A stretch of 64,000 nt of DNA from Calonectria ilicicola (Eukaryota; Ascomycota; Sordariomycetes; Hypocreales; Nectriaceae), in contig CP085828.1 of NCBI GenBank assembly GCA_020809705.1, positions 620,001 to 684,000 of the forward strand, read 5' to 3'. This document shows positions 22,469 through 34,553 of this stretch, piece after piece. The notes under the pieces were generated by a model. It was not told the DNA's origin and did not search any database. It was given only the letters and a program-made list of their open reading frames with translations. A program made the translations under genes and the position numbers. Numbering within the stretch: the stretch's first letter is position 1; each line of letters opens with the position of its first letter.

Positions 22469-24958
22469 TCAAGCTCGAGGATCCCAGTCTGGGTCAATTT
22501 CATCCAACAGCCCATCAATTCCGAGATATTTAGAGCCCAGAATATGCTCGAGGCTAATAATTTTAAAGCTGGCCTCGGCGCTGGTGGTCCCGTTTGGTAG
22601 CTGATTTGCGTCGTCGTGGGTCACAAGCAAACCGTAGGGGAAATCGTCGTTTAGGGCCACGCCCACAGCTGCGACTCCGTCCGTGTTGCTCACGGCGTCA
22701 ATCTTGTTGTCCGAGGATGCGGTGATGGTGAAAGTGGTAACAAAATCGTGTGGCGCGCCGCGGCGGTAGACGTTGTAGGCGCTGACACCCTGGCAAGATA
22801 CCAAGATGAAGCCTTGGTCTGCCGTGGGTCCAAGAACGATGGTGACACCTTCGACATCACCATAAAGATGGCCATCGCTAACCTGGGCGACAAGAACACC
22901 AGAATCTTTGGAATCAGGCTCTGCTCCATATCTCCAGAGCGCAGATGGTTCCTCGCCGATAAAGATCCAGCCGTTGACTTCATCCGTCACGCATCCCTCG
23001 ACCTGTCCTCCGCTTCCTCCTTGGAAGTCTCTGACCAGGGTGGTTTGAAGTGTGCCGTTTGCGGTGGAGGTTAGCTCGTATTGAAGATAGCGGGCGGACT
23101 TCTCATTGACGAAAAGATATTGCTTTCCAGTGCTGGGTGAGCGGTATGTGCATGAGCCGTAGACGCTAAAGTCGTCCACCACGGGATGGGAGCCGCCCTC
23201 AATGTTTGTTAGGGTTCCGTTGGAGAGCATTTCGAAGAGACTAACGTTGTCAGCATATTTCATCAAAATTCAGAAAAGTCAAAGCCTACCAGAGTGTGTC
23301 GTCTTCACGGCAAGCGGCAAATGCCAAGTCAACAGTGCGGTTTCCAGCCTTGAAGCCGTAGATGATGTCGACATTGTTGGGCTCACCGGCAGAGAATTCC
23401 TGCACAAGCTTGCCTGTCAAGTCATACACGCCCAGACCAGCAGCATCTCCGGATTTCATCGTAGCCACGATTCGAGAATCCTCACGGGAGATGGGCGAGA
23501 TCCATATGGCCGGATCGTCGCCATCCCCGGCTCGTGAATCGGTCTCATAGGTCGGCTCTACAAGTAGAAAAGAGCAATGCAATCCTCCCCAGCCCTTTTC
23601 GCAGTTGCAAATGTTGGGTCCAGCGCAGGTTCCATGACCGGAGCAATCGTCAGTGCAAGTGTAGGAGTCACAGGTGAGCCCGTCAAAGCCTGCGAAGCAC
23701 TCGCATGATTGGCTACCACTGTCGAGGTAGCCACTTGCAGAGCAGTGCTCGTCAATCGGGTTCTTCGAGGTGGCCTTGGCATTCCGTGGGTTGTATGCAG
23801 TGTTTGCATCGATGCCAATCTTGCCGAGGACCTTCACTAGGGAAGTCACGCCGAATCCCTTTGTGTCTTCCGTCTCAATTGCGTAGGACAACACGCCTTG
23901 GGGATAGTTGGAGGTGGATGCTTGATAAACGCTGAGGCCTTCAATCTCGATATCCTCCGAACCAGTCAAACTTAGGGTGGCCAAGAATTTAAAGGACTTG
24001 TCGTAAACGGCAATTTTGTTCTCCTGGGCGGCAAAAAGGTAGTCAGAGCCATTCTTTTTGGCAACGTAGACAGCCAAGCCAGTTACGTCATCTCCTGTCT
24101 CACCAAAGATTGTGATTTCAGGTGCCTTAGTACTCTCTGCTAGGGGAAACGTGTAGACGTTCTTATCGTCATCCACGGACAGGAACATGCGTGACTGCGA
24201 TGGCGATACAGCGCACCCACTAGCTTCGAATTTTGTATCGAAGGTTTGAATCTGTTATTGTCAGTATTTTGACGCTCTCACCGCATGCATGCATGTGTTT
24301 CATTTACCTCTACAATCTCGACCGATCGTCTGCTTTCGCGCACAAGCAGCTGAACGGCCTGGCCCTTACCAAAAAAGTATAGATAGTTATTTCCAGACTG
24401 GCTCTTCCACGAACACAGCGCAGACCAATCTCCCAACAATTTAAAGTCTGCATCCTTGAGGTGGTTGACGGAGGGCGCTTCAAACAGGCGAATGACAGAG
24501 TCTGGGGCGGCAATAGTGGCGATTATGTCCTTCTTTCCAACTCCGTAAACTGTGGTGACCAATTTTGTTCGACCTGTGAGCTTCGAAGCCACTTCTGGAA
24601 GCTTGTCCGAGTCGAGGTTGAAAAGGTGAAATCCGCCCGTGTCTGCATCTCCGTCATTGCCAATCAGCAGCGGGTTCTTTGCTGAGTAGTAGTGAGTGGA
24701 CCAATCAGATTCGACCTTTGCCGTTATGGCGGTGACATTCACATCCAGCTCGACTGCGGCCTTGACGGACCACAACTGCAAAGCAATTGCCAGCAGGCCG
24801 ACGAGTCCGGAAATGGCCATGACTGCAACACAGAGACTCCGAGTCGTGGATGCGGGAGCATTGCCCCGCGAGGGACGCTGAGGCGTCTTATAAGCCATGC
24901 TCGCACCACGAGCTATCCCCTGTCGTCTGTCAACTCGTGTCCGATGGCATGCGTTCAA
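22469..24958 (-). CDS. membrane-anchored beta-propeller phytase-like protein with an EGF module
   Basis: Three exons: 24958-24308, 24251-23290 and 23240-22469. They total 2385 nt, or 794 residues. A second in-frame Met 20 residues on (MAYKT) may be the real start. A cytoplasmic basic tail precedes one hydrophobic segment (VAVMAISGLVGLLAIALQLW), predicting a type II membrane protein with the rest outside. A first, degenerate propeller region follows. Next is an EGF-like module (CTDDCSGHGTCAGPNICNC, then GWGGLHC). Last is a fuller beta-propeller-phytase domain with DDPAIWI, GLGVYDL and NNVDIIYGF. Bacterial relatives hydrolyse phytate with calcium. The duplicated propeller and the EGF link suggest an extracellular esterase or lectin-like role; phytase activity is not proven. 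The exon 2-3 join changes Trp to Cys across the splice. Confidence 0.85.
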
Positions 24959-26064
24959 TTGGATGACGGGACAGGGATGTATCGTATATCCCGATGCAGA
25001 GAGACATGGGGGAGAGTAGGAAAATGTGACATCACGCGCCTTGCTTGCCAGTTTCTCGGCAGATTGCCTCTGTATCCTGCGCGGCCTTGTCCCTTAATCG
25101 GGACTTGCACGATGTTTGTGTGGAGTGATTGATGCTTCCATTGGACTAGCGGGTTCGGAAGGTTACATTTACCGCTCTTTGGCGACTGGCGGCCCTTGAG
25201 TTTCTCCGCTAATGCCTGTCGCTTCGGTCTTGAAAGGGGAAGTGGTAATAAAAAGTGTTGCGCAATAACGAGGCGATGCGACCTTTGGGCAATCAAGCAT
25301 AATTAAGAGCTTAAATCCTCATGGTTCACTGTTTTGCACTCTACGAGCTCATTTTAGAACATTGTCAGTAGAATAACCACGTTTTCGGTCCACATTGTTG
25401 CCGTCTACGCCGTTTTGAAACATGTGTGCGAATGGGAAATTAGGACTCGGTTCTTTCTCAATTCTACGCCACACAGCTTGAACCTAGTTTACCCTCACCC
25501 TCATGAAACAGAACAAGCCACTCTGCGCAACTCACCTAGACTCACCTCGACACTCACCGAAAGCCGTTCTCGGTAGTCGGCAACGCAAACCGATGGCCGT
25601 TGCAAGTGGCTGGACGTCTTGTTATACGCGGAAGGCTGGCTAATGCATGGCGCTTAATACTGGCTCCAAGCCACCCACACATCCGGGGTTTCGCTTGTGG
25701 TGAATCCCCTTGTTAGTCGATTGTCGAGGAGTTCGCACGACCCCTGATAGATCTACATTGGTGCCGGCCGGGACGAGGTTCCCCTAAAATGACTGAGATG
25801 ACCATGCGAACTTTAAAACGGAGATCTACCTTCGCTTTGTACGATTCTATAAAGTCCTGCAGTTTAGCTCTCCAACGGTCTGCTTGGCGAAGCGCCAGCC
25901 CGACTCTTTTTCACATGTGCGAGGTGGCACGGATATGGTAATTTGAGGACCAGCACATCGGGTCCAGGTTGCATAACCTTGATTCAATGTATCCAAAACA
26001 TATTGTGTATGATATCGTTGCTATGAAGGGTATCTGGGAGAAAAGAAACTACGCCTTGATCCGT
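24959..26064. other. intergenic region
   Basis: Upstream region of the phytase-like gene and 3' flank of the membrane-protein gene. No gene, RNA or repeat was recognised. Confidence 0.5.
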
Positions 26065-27204
26065 TTAGTAACCGCGTGTCGCCAAGTGTATCTCTGATGA
26101 CGACTTGGACGTGACCTCCCCATCAAACGCCTTGTTTACGCCGATCGTGGACGATGCCGACGACTTTCTTCCATCACTGCAGGTATCATCACTTCGAACC
26201 TCTCTATGAACCATAATTTCTGTTGTCATCATAATGTCCGCATCTCGAGGTGCGCGCCGACTGTACTGTTGTCTGCTAGAGGAACCTTCCTCGCCACCCA
26301 TAGCATAAGCCTGATACGCGACGTCGCCCGAGGGCTTCGAGACATGCTCGCCGGGGAAGGTTTCGAGATCGATTGTATTTGTCTTGGCTGTGGGATGGGT
26401 TCGGTTGCGACTTCGAGGGTCTGAGCTGGCATCTCGGTTGCCAGTCGTCATCTCGACAAGGCGATTGAGGATGGTGAACTCGAGCTTTAGCTTGACGCTG
26501 TAGACAAATGCCTTGTAAGAAGTCTGGTACTGGTACTGATCGGCGTACTCGAGTCCCAAGATGGTGATGTCAAGGAGAATAATAACAATGTTGACAAAGA
26601 TGAGGTGGTTCATCAGTCGACGGCTAGCCTGGCCGCTGCCGATCGTCCTCTCTACCTTCATAAGTTTGACTGTCTCAAAAATGTAGAAGCAGGAAATGAT
26701 GATTTCTTGGATAAAAAAGATTGAAACCTGAATCTTTTCCATGATGTTGTAAGGCCTCTTCCAGATCTCGGGGTGGTTGGAAAATGATCCATAAATCATC
26801 GGGATAATGGCACCGTGACACAGAAACCCATCAATAATAATCATCCATAATATCATCCTGAGTCGTTGCCGATTCCGCAATACCAAATGCAGTCGTGACC
26901 ACAATACCAATGACTGGCCAGTTACCATTGCTACCCAGCCAACCGCAATAAAGGTCGCAGCCAGATATCCCAGTGACGCCGAGGAGAAGTATTTGATGAG
27001 GAATCCTCCAGCGTACACGGGGATGCCCCAAGAGGCGCCCAGAAAAGACCAGAAGTAGAGGCCGGAGTGCCTCTTGAAGGTACCCCAGATGATAAAGGTC
27101 AACTCGATGACATTGTACATGGATATTGCCAAAAACACAACGATGATGTAGAGAGCGACTTGGGAGTACCCCTCCGTCCCCGAACCAAAGCTGTCAGTGT
27201 TCAT
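26065..27204 (-). CDS. fungal seven-helix integral membrane protein (DUF7703-like)
   Basis: One exon of 379 residues from the first ATG at 27204; the frame is open further upstream but has no ATG. About seven hydrophobic helices fill residues 15-250. Landmarks are YNVIELTFIIWGTFKRH, LYFWSFLGASWGIPVYAGGF, TGQSLVLWSRLHLV, LWMIIIDGFLCHGAI, and FFIQEIIISCFYIFE. A hydrophilic Ser/Arg-rich cytoplasmic tail of about 130 residues follows. The pattern fits uncharacterised fungal membrane proteins assigned, I believe, to DUF7703. These are PTH11-like in layout but lack a CFEM domain. A receptor or sensor role is plausible from topology only. Confidence 0.8.
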   Translation of the reverse strand: MNTDSFGSGTEGYSQVALYIIVVFLAISMYNVIELTFIIWGTFKRHSGLYFWSFLGASWGIPVYAGGFLIKYFSSASLGYLAATFIAVGWVAMVTGQSLVLWSRLHLVLRNRQRLRMILWMIIIDGFLCHGAIIPMIYGSFSNHPEIWKRPYNIMEKIQVSIFFIQEIIISCFYIFETVKLMKVERTIGSGQASRRLMNHLIFVNIVIILLDITILGLEYADQYQYQTSYKAFVYSVKLKLEFTILNRLVEMTTGNRDASSDPRSRNRTHPTAKTNTIDLETFPGEHVSKPSGDVAYQAYAMGGEEGSSSRQQYSRRAPRDADIMMTTEIMVHREVRSDDTCSDGRKSSASSTIGVNKAFDGEVTSKSSSEIHLATRGY

Positions 27205-30062
27205 GGCTGCGGAGGTGGAGGGGGCGTCGACCGAAACTCGATGATGGACGGCGTGGTGAAGGAAGGGCTGCCCCCAGACTGAGGGCCTTCGGAGAAACAG
27301 GTGAATTGATGGGATATGAAGATGAGAACCAAAGGGATCTGGGGACCTTGATATGGAATCGTCCAAGGATCATGCACATCAACCCGCGCTCATCCGTTTT
27401 GCACGGTCCTCAATCAACACACCGTCACTACGCAGGGTTTTCTCATCGGCCAAGTGTCGGATGCAAAGCAGTTGGCTGCTAGCAAGATTGGGACGTAGGA
27501 TCGACTCATGGTCGATGTATTGGATACGTACCTTAATGCTGGGAAAAAGCCCAAAGCACAGCTACTCGATGGCAGGGTTTGCCCCCGTTAGTCCAACCCA
27601 TCATTCACTAGGCGCGGCTGAGACTGGATCCGCCGCCCAGGGAGCCGGTTACGGACGGGCCCCAGTGATGTGATTCGCATCCATGTTTGCAGCCAAAATA
27701 CGTGAGGAGGGTCAGCATCTTGCAGATGATGGACCAAGTGGGATGCACTGACTCGCCCCCCAGATCCGCCTCTCTGGCAGGTTTCGCCAAGGCAGGGGAT
27801 TAACAGCGCCAGCTATAGACGAAAATTGTCGATCATGGTGCCGAAACGAATGAGAGTAAGCACAGTTGGGTAATGATCAAGAAGGGGATAGGCTGAAGAA
27901 TGATTAGCGGTTATCGGAAACCCACACGTTACAACCGGATCATGAAGACATGGAAGAGTTGGAAAGGGCCTCCAAGGCCACGCAGATTAGGGTTTAAGCT
28001 AGTGTGTTAGTGTCAAGGTTGGGCCTCTGACTCGATAATCCATTGTCAACGGCCTTATTCAAAATCCCAATCGTTTCCCGGGTGGCACCGAGTTTCAGAA
28101 GCACATATTGCGACATTCAGTCATGGCTATTTGCTTTTGCTTGCATGTCTCAATTCTCCCCTGGTGATCATGATGGGAAAGATTGTGTCTTGCATCGGAT
28201 CCGCTGCCTTCTAGAAGTTCGTGGGTGAATCAATGTTCCAGCCACGACGAACGCCTAACCAACAAGACGCGCAACCGCAAGATTGAGCCAAAGCCTCCCT
28301 GGTTGACACTTACACTTTCCGCCTCCTCCCGTTGTACTTTATCGCATTTTGATGCTGTGACGCCTGTCAAAATGTGGACGCGGCACAGGAAACAGAGTCC
28401 GACCGATCGGCGGGAGCTGGAGAGTCGAGAGGCTAGCGTGCCTCTAGCTTGCCAGCCAAGTTGCGCCACGAATTTACGCTCTCCATCCGTCAGCGGCGAG
28501 AAAACTAGAATCACCCATCTCCAGTGATAGGGCAATCCGGGGTCACCCAGCCAGGCCAGACCAGACCCCGCAGCCGTTAGTCTTTGGGGCAAAAAAATGC
28601 CGTGAAAGCGCGTGGCCTGACGTGCGAACCAGCGCGAGCGCGGATGAAAGACAGCGACGTCATGCGATCCGTGACGGGAACCAAAAATACGCAGCCAACT
28701 TAGAACTCAGCTCATGCTACTCGAGTTGGCAGATGAACGACTGAAGATGGGAAATGAGGTCTCGGTCGCATCTACAACAGCCCCCTTCATTTGCACATTC
28801 GGGCGCTCTCCTGCATCACCAAAGTCAACCAACGAGATGTTACGTGGCATGCCGATCTACACGCGAAAAAAAAAATCACTTGGGTTAGCCGCACTGTTGT
28901 GGAGGACACAGCTCCCATCCTTGTACCGCTTGATATCCCCTCAAGGCCATGTAGATGAGCCAGCTCGGCCGCCGGTGTGTTTGACCTTGTTGCTGGTATC
29001 CCAGCTAGTCCCAGATTTTAAGGCGGGCTGAGGAGCCCATGACGCAGCCCCGCGGCCTGCAGGAACTGTGCCTCAGCGATACGGGCCGGGAGCTGGAGGG
29101 CGGATGCCGTCGATCGCATGTGCCGGCTGGCCTATGGATCGCTCAACCTTTGTCAGGTCAATGTGGGGAGGCCGTAGTACGACATCATCATGGCGCGAAA
29201 AAGCCAGTGAGAGTGAGAAGTGAGAAGTGAGGGACAGGGACAGAGAGACAGAGAGAGTCCCCTGTAAGCAAGCCATTGTTTCGGTGCCATGCGATGCTGA
29301 CTGTATGCCGAGCAACCCGTTGTGTAGGCCGTGCGCCCCCTCATGTTGCAATTGGCCGATTACAACTACAAACCGGCGAACCCTATCGCCCTGAGTTCTA
29401 CACTTCATCCATTTGAGACACGACCCCGTGTTTGTGCGCAGCTCGGGAGTGGGATACGGATGGGGAAATTGACTGCCACACCACAAGCCAGGCCGTTGAG
29501 TCGCGTTGGGGTTAGACGTGTTGATCTGTTCCTAAATCATAGATAGCCCCTCGCTTGACTCGATTCACGTGAAAGAGGAGGGGACCGTCGGTTTTCACAG
29601 TGAAATGTCTTGGACATTATTGACGTGATCGCCGTGCTAAATCAGACCTCTGGGCTGCCGCCCATAAACGAAACGAAGGGCTGTGGCTTGATTCAGGTTT
29701 TGATTCAGTTTAGCTAAATAGCCGAGTAATATATCTCCGTGGCGAGCTGGATTCCGAATTGAATGTAGCGGCTAAATAATAAAAATTAAAGTAAAATAAA
29801 CGTAATAATTTTCCCGTTGTTAGTCATTGCGAAAACATCCTCCGAACTGTACTGCGTCAATGAATTGGCCATTGAATCAATCGGCTTTGTTGCTTTGTTG
29901 TGTGAACAATGCACAATTTCATGAACAATAGCCCAGTGATGCAGGAACACTGGTCGCAAAACCTGTTTGTGCAGGCACTATATTATTGTAGATTGCACTG
30001 CAAAAAAAATTGTTAATTTTTCCTCCTAGCATGTTTTGTTTACCCAAGCCAAACTTGCCATC
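27205..30062. other. 2.9-kb gene-free region
   Basis: Between divergent genes (membrane protein on minus, amidoligase on plus). Many short frames exist on both strands, but none shows a domain. It contains a purine-rich GA repeat (29206-29257) and becomes AT-rich from about 29690. Likely promoters plus non-coding spacer. Confidence 0.5.
29206..29257 (+). repeat. GA-rich purine tract
   Basis: Imperfect repeats of GTGAGA, GTGAG and CAGAGAGA form an almost pure purine stretch of about 50 bp. Confidence 0.6.
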
Positions 30063-31459
30063 ATGGAGCTTGCGACCATGCACTCTAGCAAAGCTAGGAT
30101 TTCCGACTTGACCTTTGGCATCGAGCTGGGGTTTAAGTCACCAACCCCATCAAATCGCAAAAAGATGTGGGTGTCTGATTCGGCACGGGGAAATGTCGCA
30201 AAACAAATGGCAGACCTCACCGGCTTGCCTATTGCCAATGCTTGCCCTCACAGTGACGACACGGACTGTCCCAACTGTAACCGCGACTCAGAAGTGTGCA
30301 TTGCATATGGTGACATCTTTTCTGGCCGGGGGCTTTGCCCAACACCCGGTGCCCATATGGCCCAGAATTACTTTCTCTTTAAAAATTGGCCCCTGGGCAA
30401 GTACAAACAGCCAAGAACAAGACATAAGCAGTGGAGTGGAATTGAGATGTCAACACCAGTTTTCCGCTCCCATGAACTAAAAGAAGGCTTGCCCAAAATG
30501 AATATGGCCCTTGGGGCGCTTCGCCAAATAGAAGCTGAAATTACTGCAAACGTGTCTTGCGGGCTCCATGTCCACGTTGGTGTCTCGGATGGTATGACGC
30601 TTCTGCTAGCTCAGAAAATCGCCACTCTTGTCGTAGTATTCGAGAATGCCCTCTTCAAATTCCTTGTCTCACCCTCAAGACTAGGGGAGAAAAGTGCCAG
30701 GTTTATCCAACAATATTCTCGCATGGCCCAAGACTCGGTTGCCACGCAGGGCGAGGATCATTACGAGCATCCGTTAATGACAGCCCACACCCCCTTCACT
30801 AGTAAATTGGACGCAGCAGCTTGGAACAATTATAAGCCAGAACGCTTCTCAAGGCTCCTTGGGCTAATATGGTCACAGACAACACTGCAAGGGCTGAGCG
30901 CGCAGCTCCTCACTCACCGAGATTTTAAGCGTGCGGGCTTCGCGATATCTCTTCGAGACGAAACAGGGTCGATAACCAATTACAAATACTTTGGCGATTT
31001 AGAGAATAGCCAAACCACAGTCGAGTTTCGATACATGCAAACGAGTTTCGACAACGCCTTCATCCAATACTGGATCCAGATTCTTTTCCGCATTGTACAA
31101 ATTGCTCAGTTTGGCCCCGACGAATTCAAGAAACATCTTGAAGACATTGTGTTGCTGATTGAGAATGCTACTGAAAAGGAAAACCCTGTTTGGGAAGTCA
31201 TGTTGACCCATGTCCTTGGCGTTGAAGAGCAGGTACCGGCGTGGAGAGATCAAATAGAACGCTACCGCCGCGGCGAAGACATTTCACTTCTCGACTCTAA
31301 CGGCATCTTGGTGGATAACGATAATTTGAACCAGGCCAATAGTCAGACCGACAAAGAAGGTATTGATTGGGAGGGTGATGTAAGTGTGCGTCATCTCTAG
31401 GATAAGGAGTGCTTGCTAATGCATGTTGGCAGGTTGGAGAATACGAACGGATTCTGTGA
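30063..31459 (+). CDS. amidoligase-family enzyme (Amidoligase_2, PF12224-like)
   Basis: Two exons, 30063-31379 and 31433-31459, separated by a GTAAGT...GCTAAT...CAG intron. They give 447 residues. Reading through the donor would give an alternative C-terminus ending at 31400. The start at 30063 has A at -3 and G at +4. Family marks are an N-terminal TFGIELGF (the acidic ligand-binding strand), ...GIEMSTPVF about 110 residues on, NVSCGLHVHVGVS with the conserved His pair, and a helix with FENALFKFLVSPSR. Amidoligases are a glutamine-synthetase-like/ATP-grasp-independent group predicted to form amide bonds using ATP. Fungal members are almost uncharacterised. Cys-rich CPHSDDTDCPNCNRD in the first third might bind metal. 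It lies 3 kb from the FMO cluster, so cluster membership is possible but unproven. Confidence 0.85.
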
Positions 31460-31846
31460 TCGGACATGATTAGAAAGACGAAGTCTAGAAAAGCCACAGA
31501 AGGAAAAGGAGAATTTGCGTTCGACGGAAGCTACTCAATATAGATGGAGGAGATAATTAATACAAATGGAACAAAATTCTACTATTTAATTGCATTCACT
31601 CAGCTTGTGGCAAGTCTTCGTGCTCATGGCCATCACCGAATTTTCTTGAATTAAAGAGGTTAATCCTAACGTACACCACACCACTCAAACTAGCAACCTT
31701 TTCACTAATAAGCTCCCCGGAATCAGACCGGACATCGCCCCACCTCGACACGGAGTGGGGCCGGAGGAGGCATCTACCTTGAAGACATGAAGCTAGCGAC
31801 AACAGCCCATGACAGATAGTGCCCAGAGGAGCTTCCCAGATCTATG
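31460..31846. other. short convergent intergenic region
   Basis: 3' flank of the amidoligase gene and of the minus-strand Cys-rich gene. Nothing recognised. Confidence 0.5.
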
Positions 31847-32296
31847 CTACTTCGATATCTCGTACACTCCATCTCCCTCTCTCGCAGCCCCTCGAACGGC
31901 TGCTTTGCCCTCCACATCCCTGGCCCGCTCCCGCTCCGAGCTCTCCGTTATGACCCTAGTTCCCCCACGGTACGGCCCGGGGGCCTGCCAGCTCATGCTC
32001 GGCGGTGCGCACGACTCGGCGCACTTGACGCAGGCCAAGTCGCTCTTCCGGTAGCTGCCCTTTATAACTCGCTTCTCGTCAAATGCGTATCGCGGGCATC
32101 GCATCGTCGGCGGGGCGTTGCGCCCGTGAAGCCGCCGCTGGTAGTCGCAGGCCGCGCCCAGGTCGTCGACGGCGAAGAACATGTCCATGATGTGGAAGGC
32201 CTCGCCAAATACGAGGGCTTGCCCGCGCGTCATTTGAGGGCACTCGGCACCCTTGGCGCAAGAGCAGACCATTTGTTGGAACGAGTATGTGCACAT
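31847..32296 (-). CDS. small cysteine-containing hypothetical protein
   Basis: Single exon, 149 residues, starting at an ATG in context GCCATGT. Cys residues cluster at both ends of the ordered part: MCTYSFQQMVCSCAKGAEC near the start and CVKCAESC near residue 95. A helix-like MDMFFAVDDLGAACDY lies between. The layout resembles short fungal proteins that start MC and probably bind zinc, but I cannot name a family. It has no signal peptide. The third-position GC is high. A competing plus-strand frame overlaps it (31844-32389) but looks like a compositional shadow. Confidence 0.5.
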   Translation of the reverse strand: MCTYSFQQMVCSCAKGAECPQMTRGQALVFGEAFHIMDMFFAVDDLGAACDYQRRLHGRNAPPTMRCPRYAFDEKRVIKGSYRKSDLACVKCAESCAPPSMSWQAPGPYRGGTRVITESSERERARDVEGKAAVRGAAREGDGVYEISK

Positions 32297-33599
32297 GGCG
32301 TCGTCGGATCGTCAAAGGTGTATCTGGTCGTGGGGTATGAGGCGGGTGCTGGATCGTGTGAGTCAGGCAGGACTGCCTCCTACGTCTAGGAGAGATTCTG
32401 CAGCCTGAAACAGACATGTACTGGTTTGCTTATAGTCGTGGTGGGTTTTGTCTTTCGTCTTTGGTTTGAAACAGTTGTCGCATCGAAGAAGGCTTCTCTC
32501 TCACAAAGCAGCGTAGAGATTCTCTATATCGTACTCGAATCCTCACACCAAAGATTTCTCGGGTCGGACGCGTCGCCATCTAAAGGCGGTCTATGAAAGA
32601 CGCTCTCCTACTCATTTTTTCTACTTCGACCCGCCACCAGGAAATGCCGACGTTACACACTCCATCTTCTGCTTCATGTTTGTGCTCCCTCGGCCTCATC
32701 CCCGAGGCTCACCCGGCGGATGGCGACGCCAGCGAGTGCGCGTCGTCAACAGCGAGACACAAGTGCTTGCGTTGCCTCTGCTAGAGAGTACAAGAATATG
32801 CAGTGATCCGGTCGAGTGGATAGCACTGTGAAGCACAACGGCGGGCGGGGACATCGGGCTCGGTCCGAGGACTGAAGGGGGGATATTCGAACAAAAATGG
32901 ACACCATTTTTACTGGAGCTTCATTATACAGTGGTTACTGCCACAAACATGGAATCTTCGGTAATGTGTAATGGCAACCAAAGGAGGGGAAGGCACACAA
33001 GACTATACTTGGAACTTACACGCCCCATTCCTGTTCCTGTGTCTATTCCAACGCTACCTAATCCCACATGCAATCTCGAGTCCTCTTTTACACGAGTGTA
33101 GCCGCGGCTCGGGTTCCCCAGATTCCTCTCTCGAACCCCCCTGTCAGGGCCCCGGTCCACATCAGCTAAGTTCCCCTCCCAGCTCGTCAGCCCTTCTGGG
33201 CGACGACGTGATATCCTCAACTTTTTGCGATGGCATATGATGCATACTTGCATGGCTCTTTTCGGAATGTGTATAGTATCACACAACTTGAGGTGTCAGC
33301 GTGATCCAAGCAAAGATCCGGAGAGTGTGCCAGATTGAGTATAATTGCGGAGGCGATTGGCTTAAAACACTTAGGCGAAGCGTCTTATGATGCGGAATAT
33401 AGGTCCCCGAAGACTCAAATGCCGAATGAAGAAAAATATAGATGCAGCTGCATATTCGTTTTCGACTATTTAAATGGCAGTTTTCGTTCACAAAACGATA
33501 TTCTTTCTCCAGCTCAAGCAATTGAGACACAGCTCAGTAGTTATTGCACTCTCAAACCATTTACAACTTTCTATTTTCCATTTTATTCCTCAATTCGTC
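32297..33599. other. 1.3-kb intergenic region
   Basis: Divergent promoters of the Cys-containing gene (minus) and the HsbA-like gene (plus). I see no other gene. Confidence 0.5.
33467..33474 (+). promoter_or_regulatory. candidate TATA box of the HsbA-like gene
   Basis: TATTTAAA about 126 bp upstream of the start codon, followed by a CT- and CA-rich leader of the kind common before highly expressed fungal secreted proteins. Confidence 0.4.
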
Positions 33600-34109
33600 A
33601 TGTACTTCTCCAAGATCCTTACTGTTGCAAGCATTTTCGCAACTGCCATTGCTTCAGGTGACACCATCGTCGCTGCAATGGATACGATCGGCGACAGTGC
33701 TCTTGACCTCAATTCAACTGTCGCGGCCTGGGATGGTGGCCTCTTCAGCGCCTTGACAATTGTCACCAAGGCAAACACATTGCTTGATGATACCAATGAC
33801 GGCACTACTGTGGCCAAGGCATCTGCTGCCTTGTCTGATGCTGAGGCTGTACAGGTCGCAACTGCAACCTCGGCGCTCGCTGTCATCGTTGAGAGCACAC
33901 TCAACACAATTGTCAAGGCCAAGTCCAAAGTCACTGCTCTAGGTGTGGGTTCAATTATTCTCTCTAGCCTCAAAGAGCAAAAGACTGCCACAGATGAGTT
34001 TGGTGCCGCTATAGTTGCAAAGGTGCCCACGTCGCTTCAGAGCGCTGCCCAGGCTCTTGTTCAAGGAATCGACGACGACTTCGATGCTGCTATTGCAGCT
34101 TATACTTAA
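33600..34109 (+). CDS. secreted hydrophobic-surface-binding protein, HsbA family
   Basis: Single exon, 169 residues, starting at ATG 33600. A signal peptide (MYFSKILTVASIFATAIA, cleaved near residue 18) is followed by an all-helical Ala/Thr/Val/Ser-rich domain with few aromatics and no Cys. It contains heptad-like stretches such as NTLLDDTNDGTTVAKAS, FGAAIVAKVPTSLQ and a final LVQGIDDDFDAAIAAYT. This is the HsbA / cell-wall mannoprotein pattern (PF12296). The proteins are secreted, bind hydrophobic surfaces or the wall, and in some fungi recruit cutinase-like enzymes. The frame is open further upstream, but the ATG chosen gives the only good signal peptide. Confidence 0.88.
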   Translation: MYFSKILTVASIFATAIASGDTIVAAMDTIGDSALDLNSTVAAWDGGLFSALTIVTKANTLLDDTNDGTTVAKASAALSDAEAVQVATATSALAVIVESTLNTIVKAKSKVTALGVGSIILSSLKEQKTATDEFGAAIVAKVPTSLQSAAQALVQGIDDDFDAAIAAYT

Positions 34110-34553
34110 GTTATTAATGGCTTGATTCCAACCGCTTTGGCCTTTCTCTTTTGGGTTCAAAGCCGGTTCATAGCAGTAGGAGCGAGTTTAGTTGTCATAG
34201 CATGGTGGTTTCGGACCAAACTACAATACAACCCTTGAAAGATTATCCCCGCTCTACTTTTTCCTGCTATTTCTTGACTGCCTACTGTGAAAGTAAAATA
34301 TAAATATAAATAAATGAATAAATTAGATATATAATTTAATTCTAATCTAAGCATTATTTATTTATTTTTAGATGAAGGGCACTCCCAAATTAAAACAATA
34401 TTTCTAGTCCAAATTTATTAGATCTTCACGGCGGTATATATTTGTAATCAATCTCAGCGGAAGAATCAGGTACTAGCACATTATAACTTTCTTCGGAAGA
34501 TTCTGACACGTATCGACACATCCATTCTCAGCTGCCGCCACTGACCACTATCG
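34110..34553. other. short AT-rich convergent region
   Basis: 3' flanks of the HsbA-like gene and the monooxygenase. An A/T-rich block at about 34280-34380 includes repeated AATAAA-like and TATTTATTTATTT motifs that could serve as polyadenylation signals on both strands. Confidence 0.5.

Noticed and set aside
31844..32389. 181-codon plus-strand frame
   Set aside because: It overlaps the minus-strand Cys-containing gene, and its composition looks like a reverse complement of that gene.
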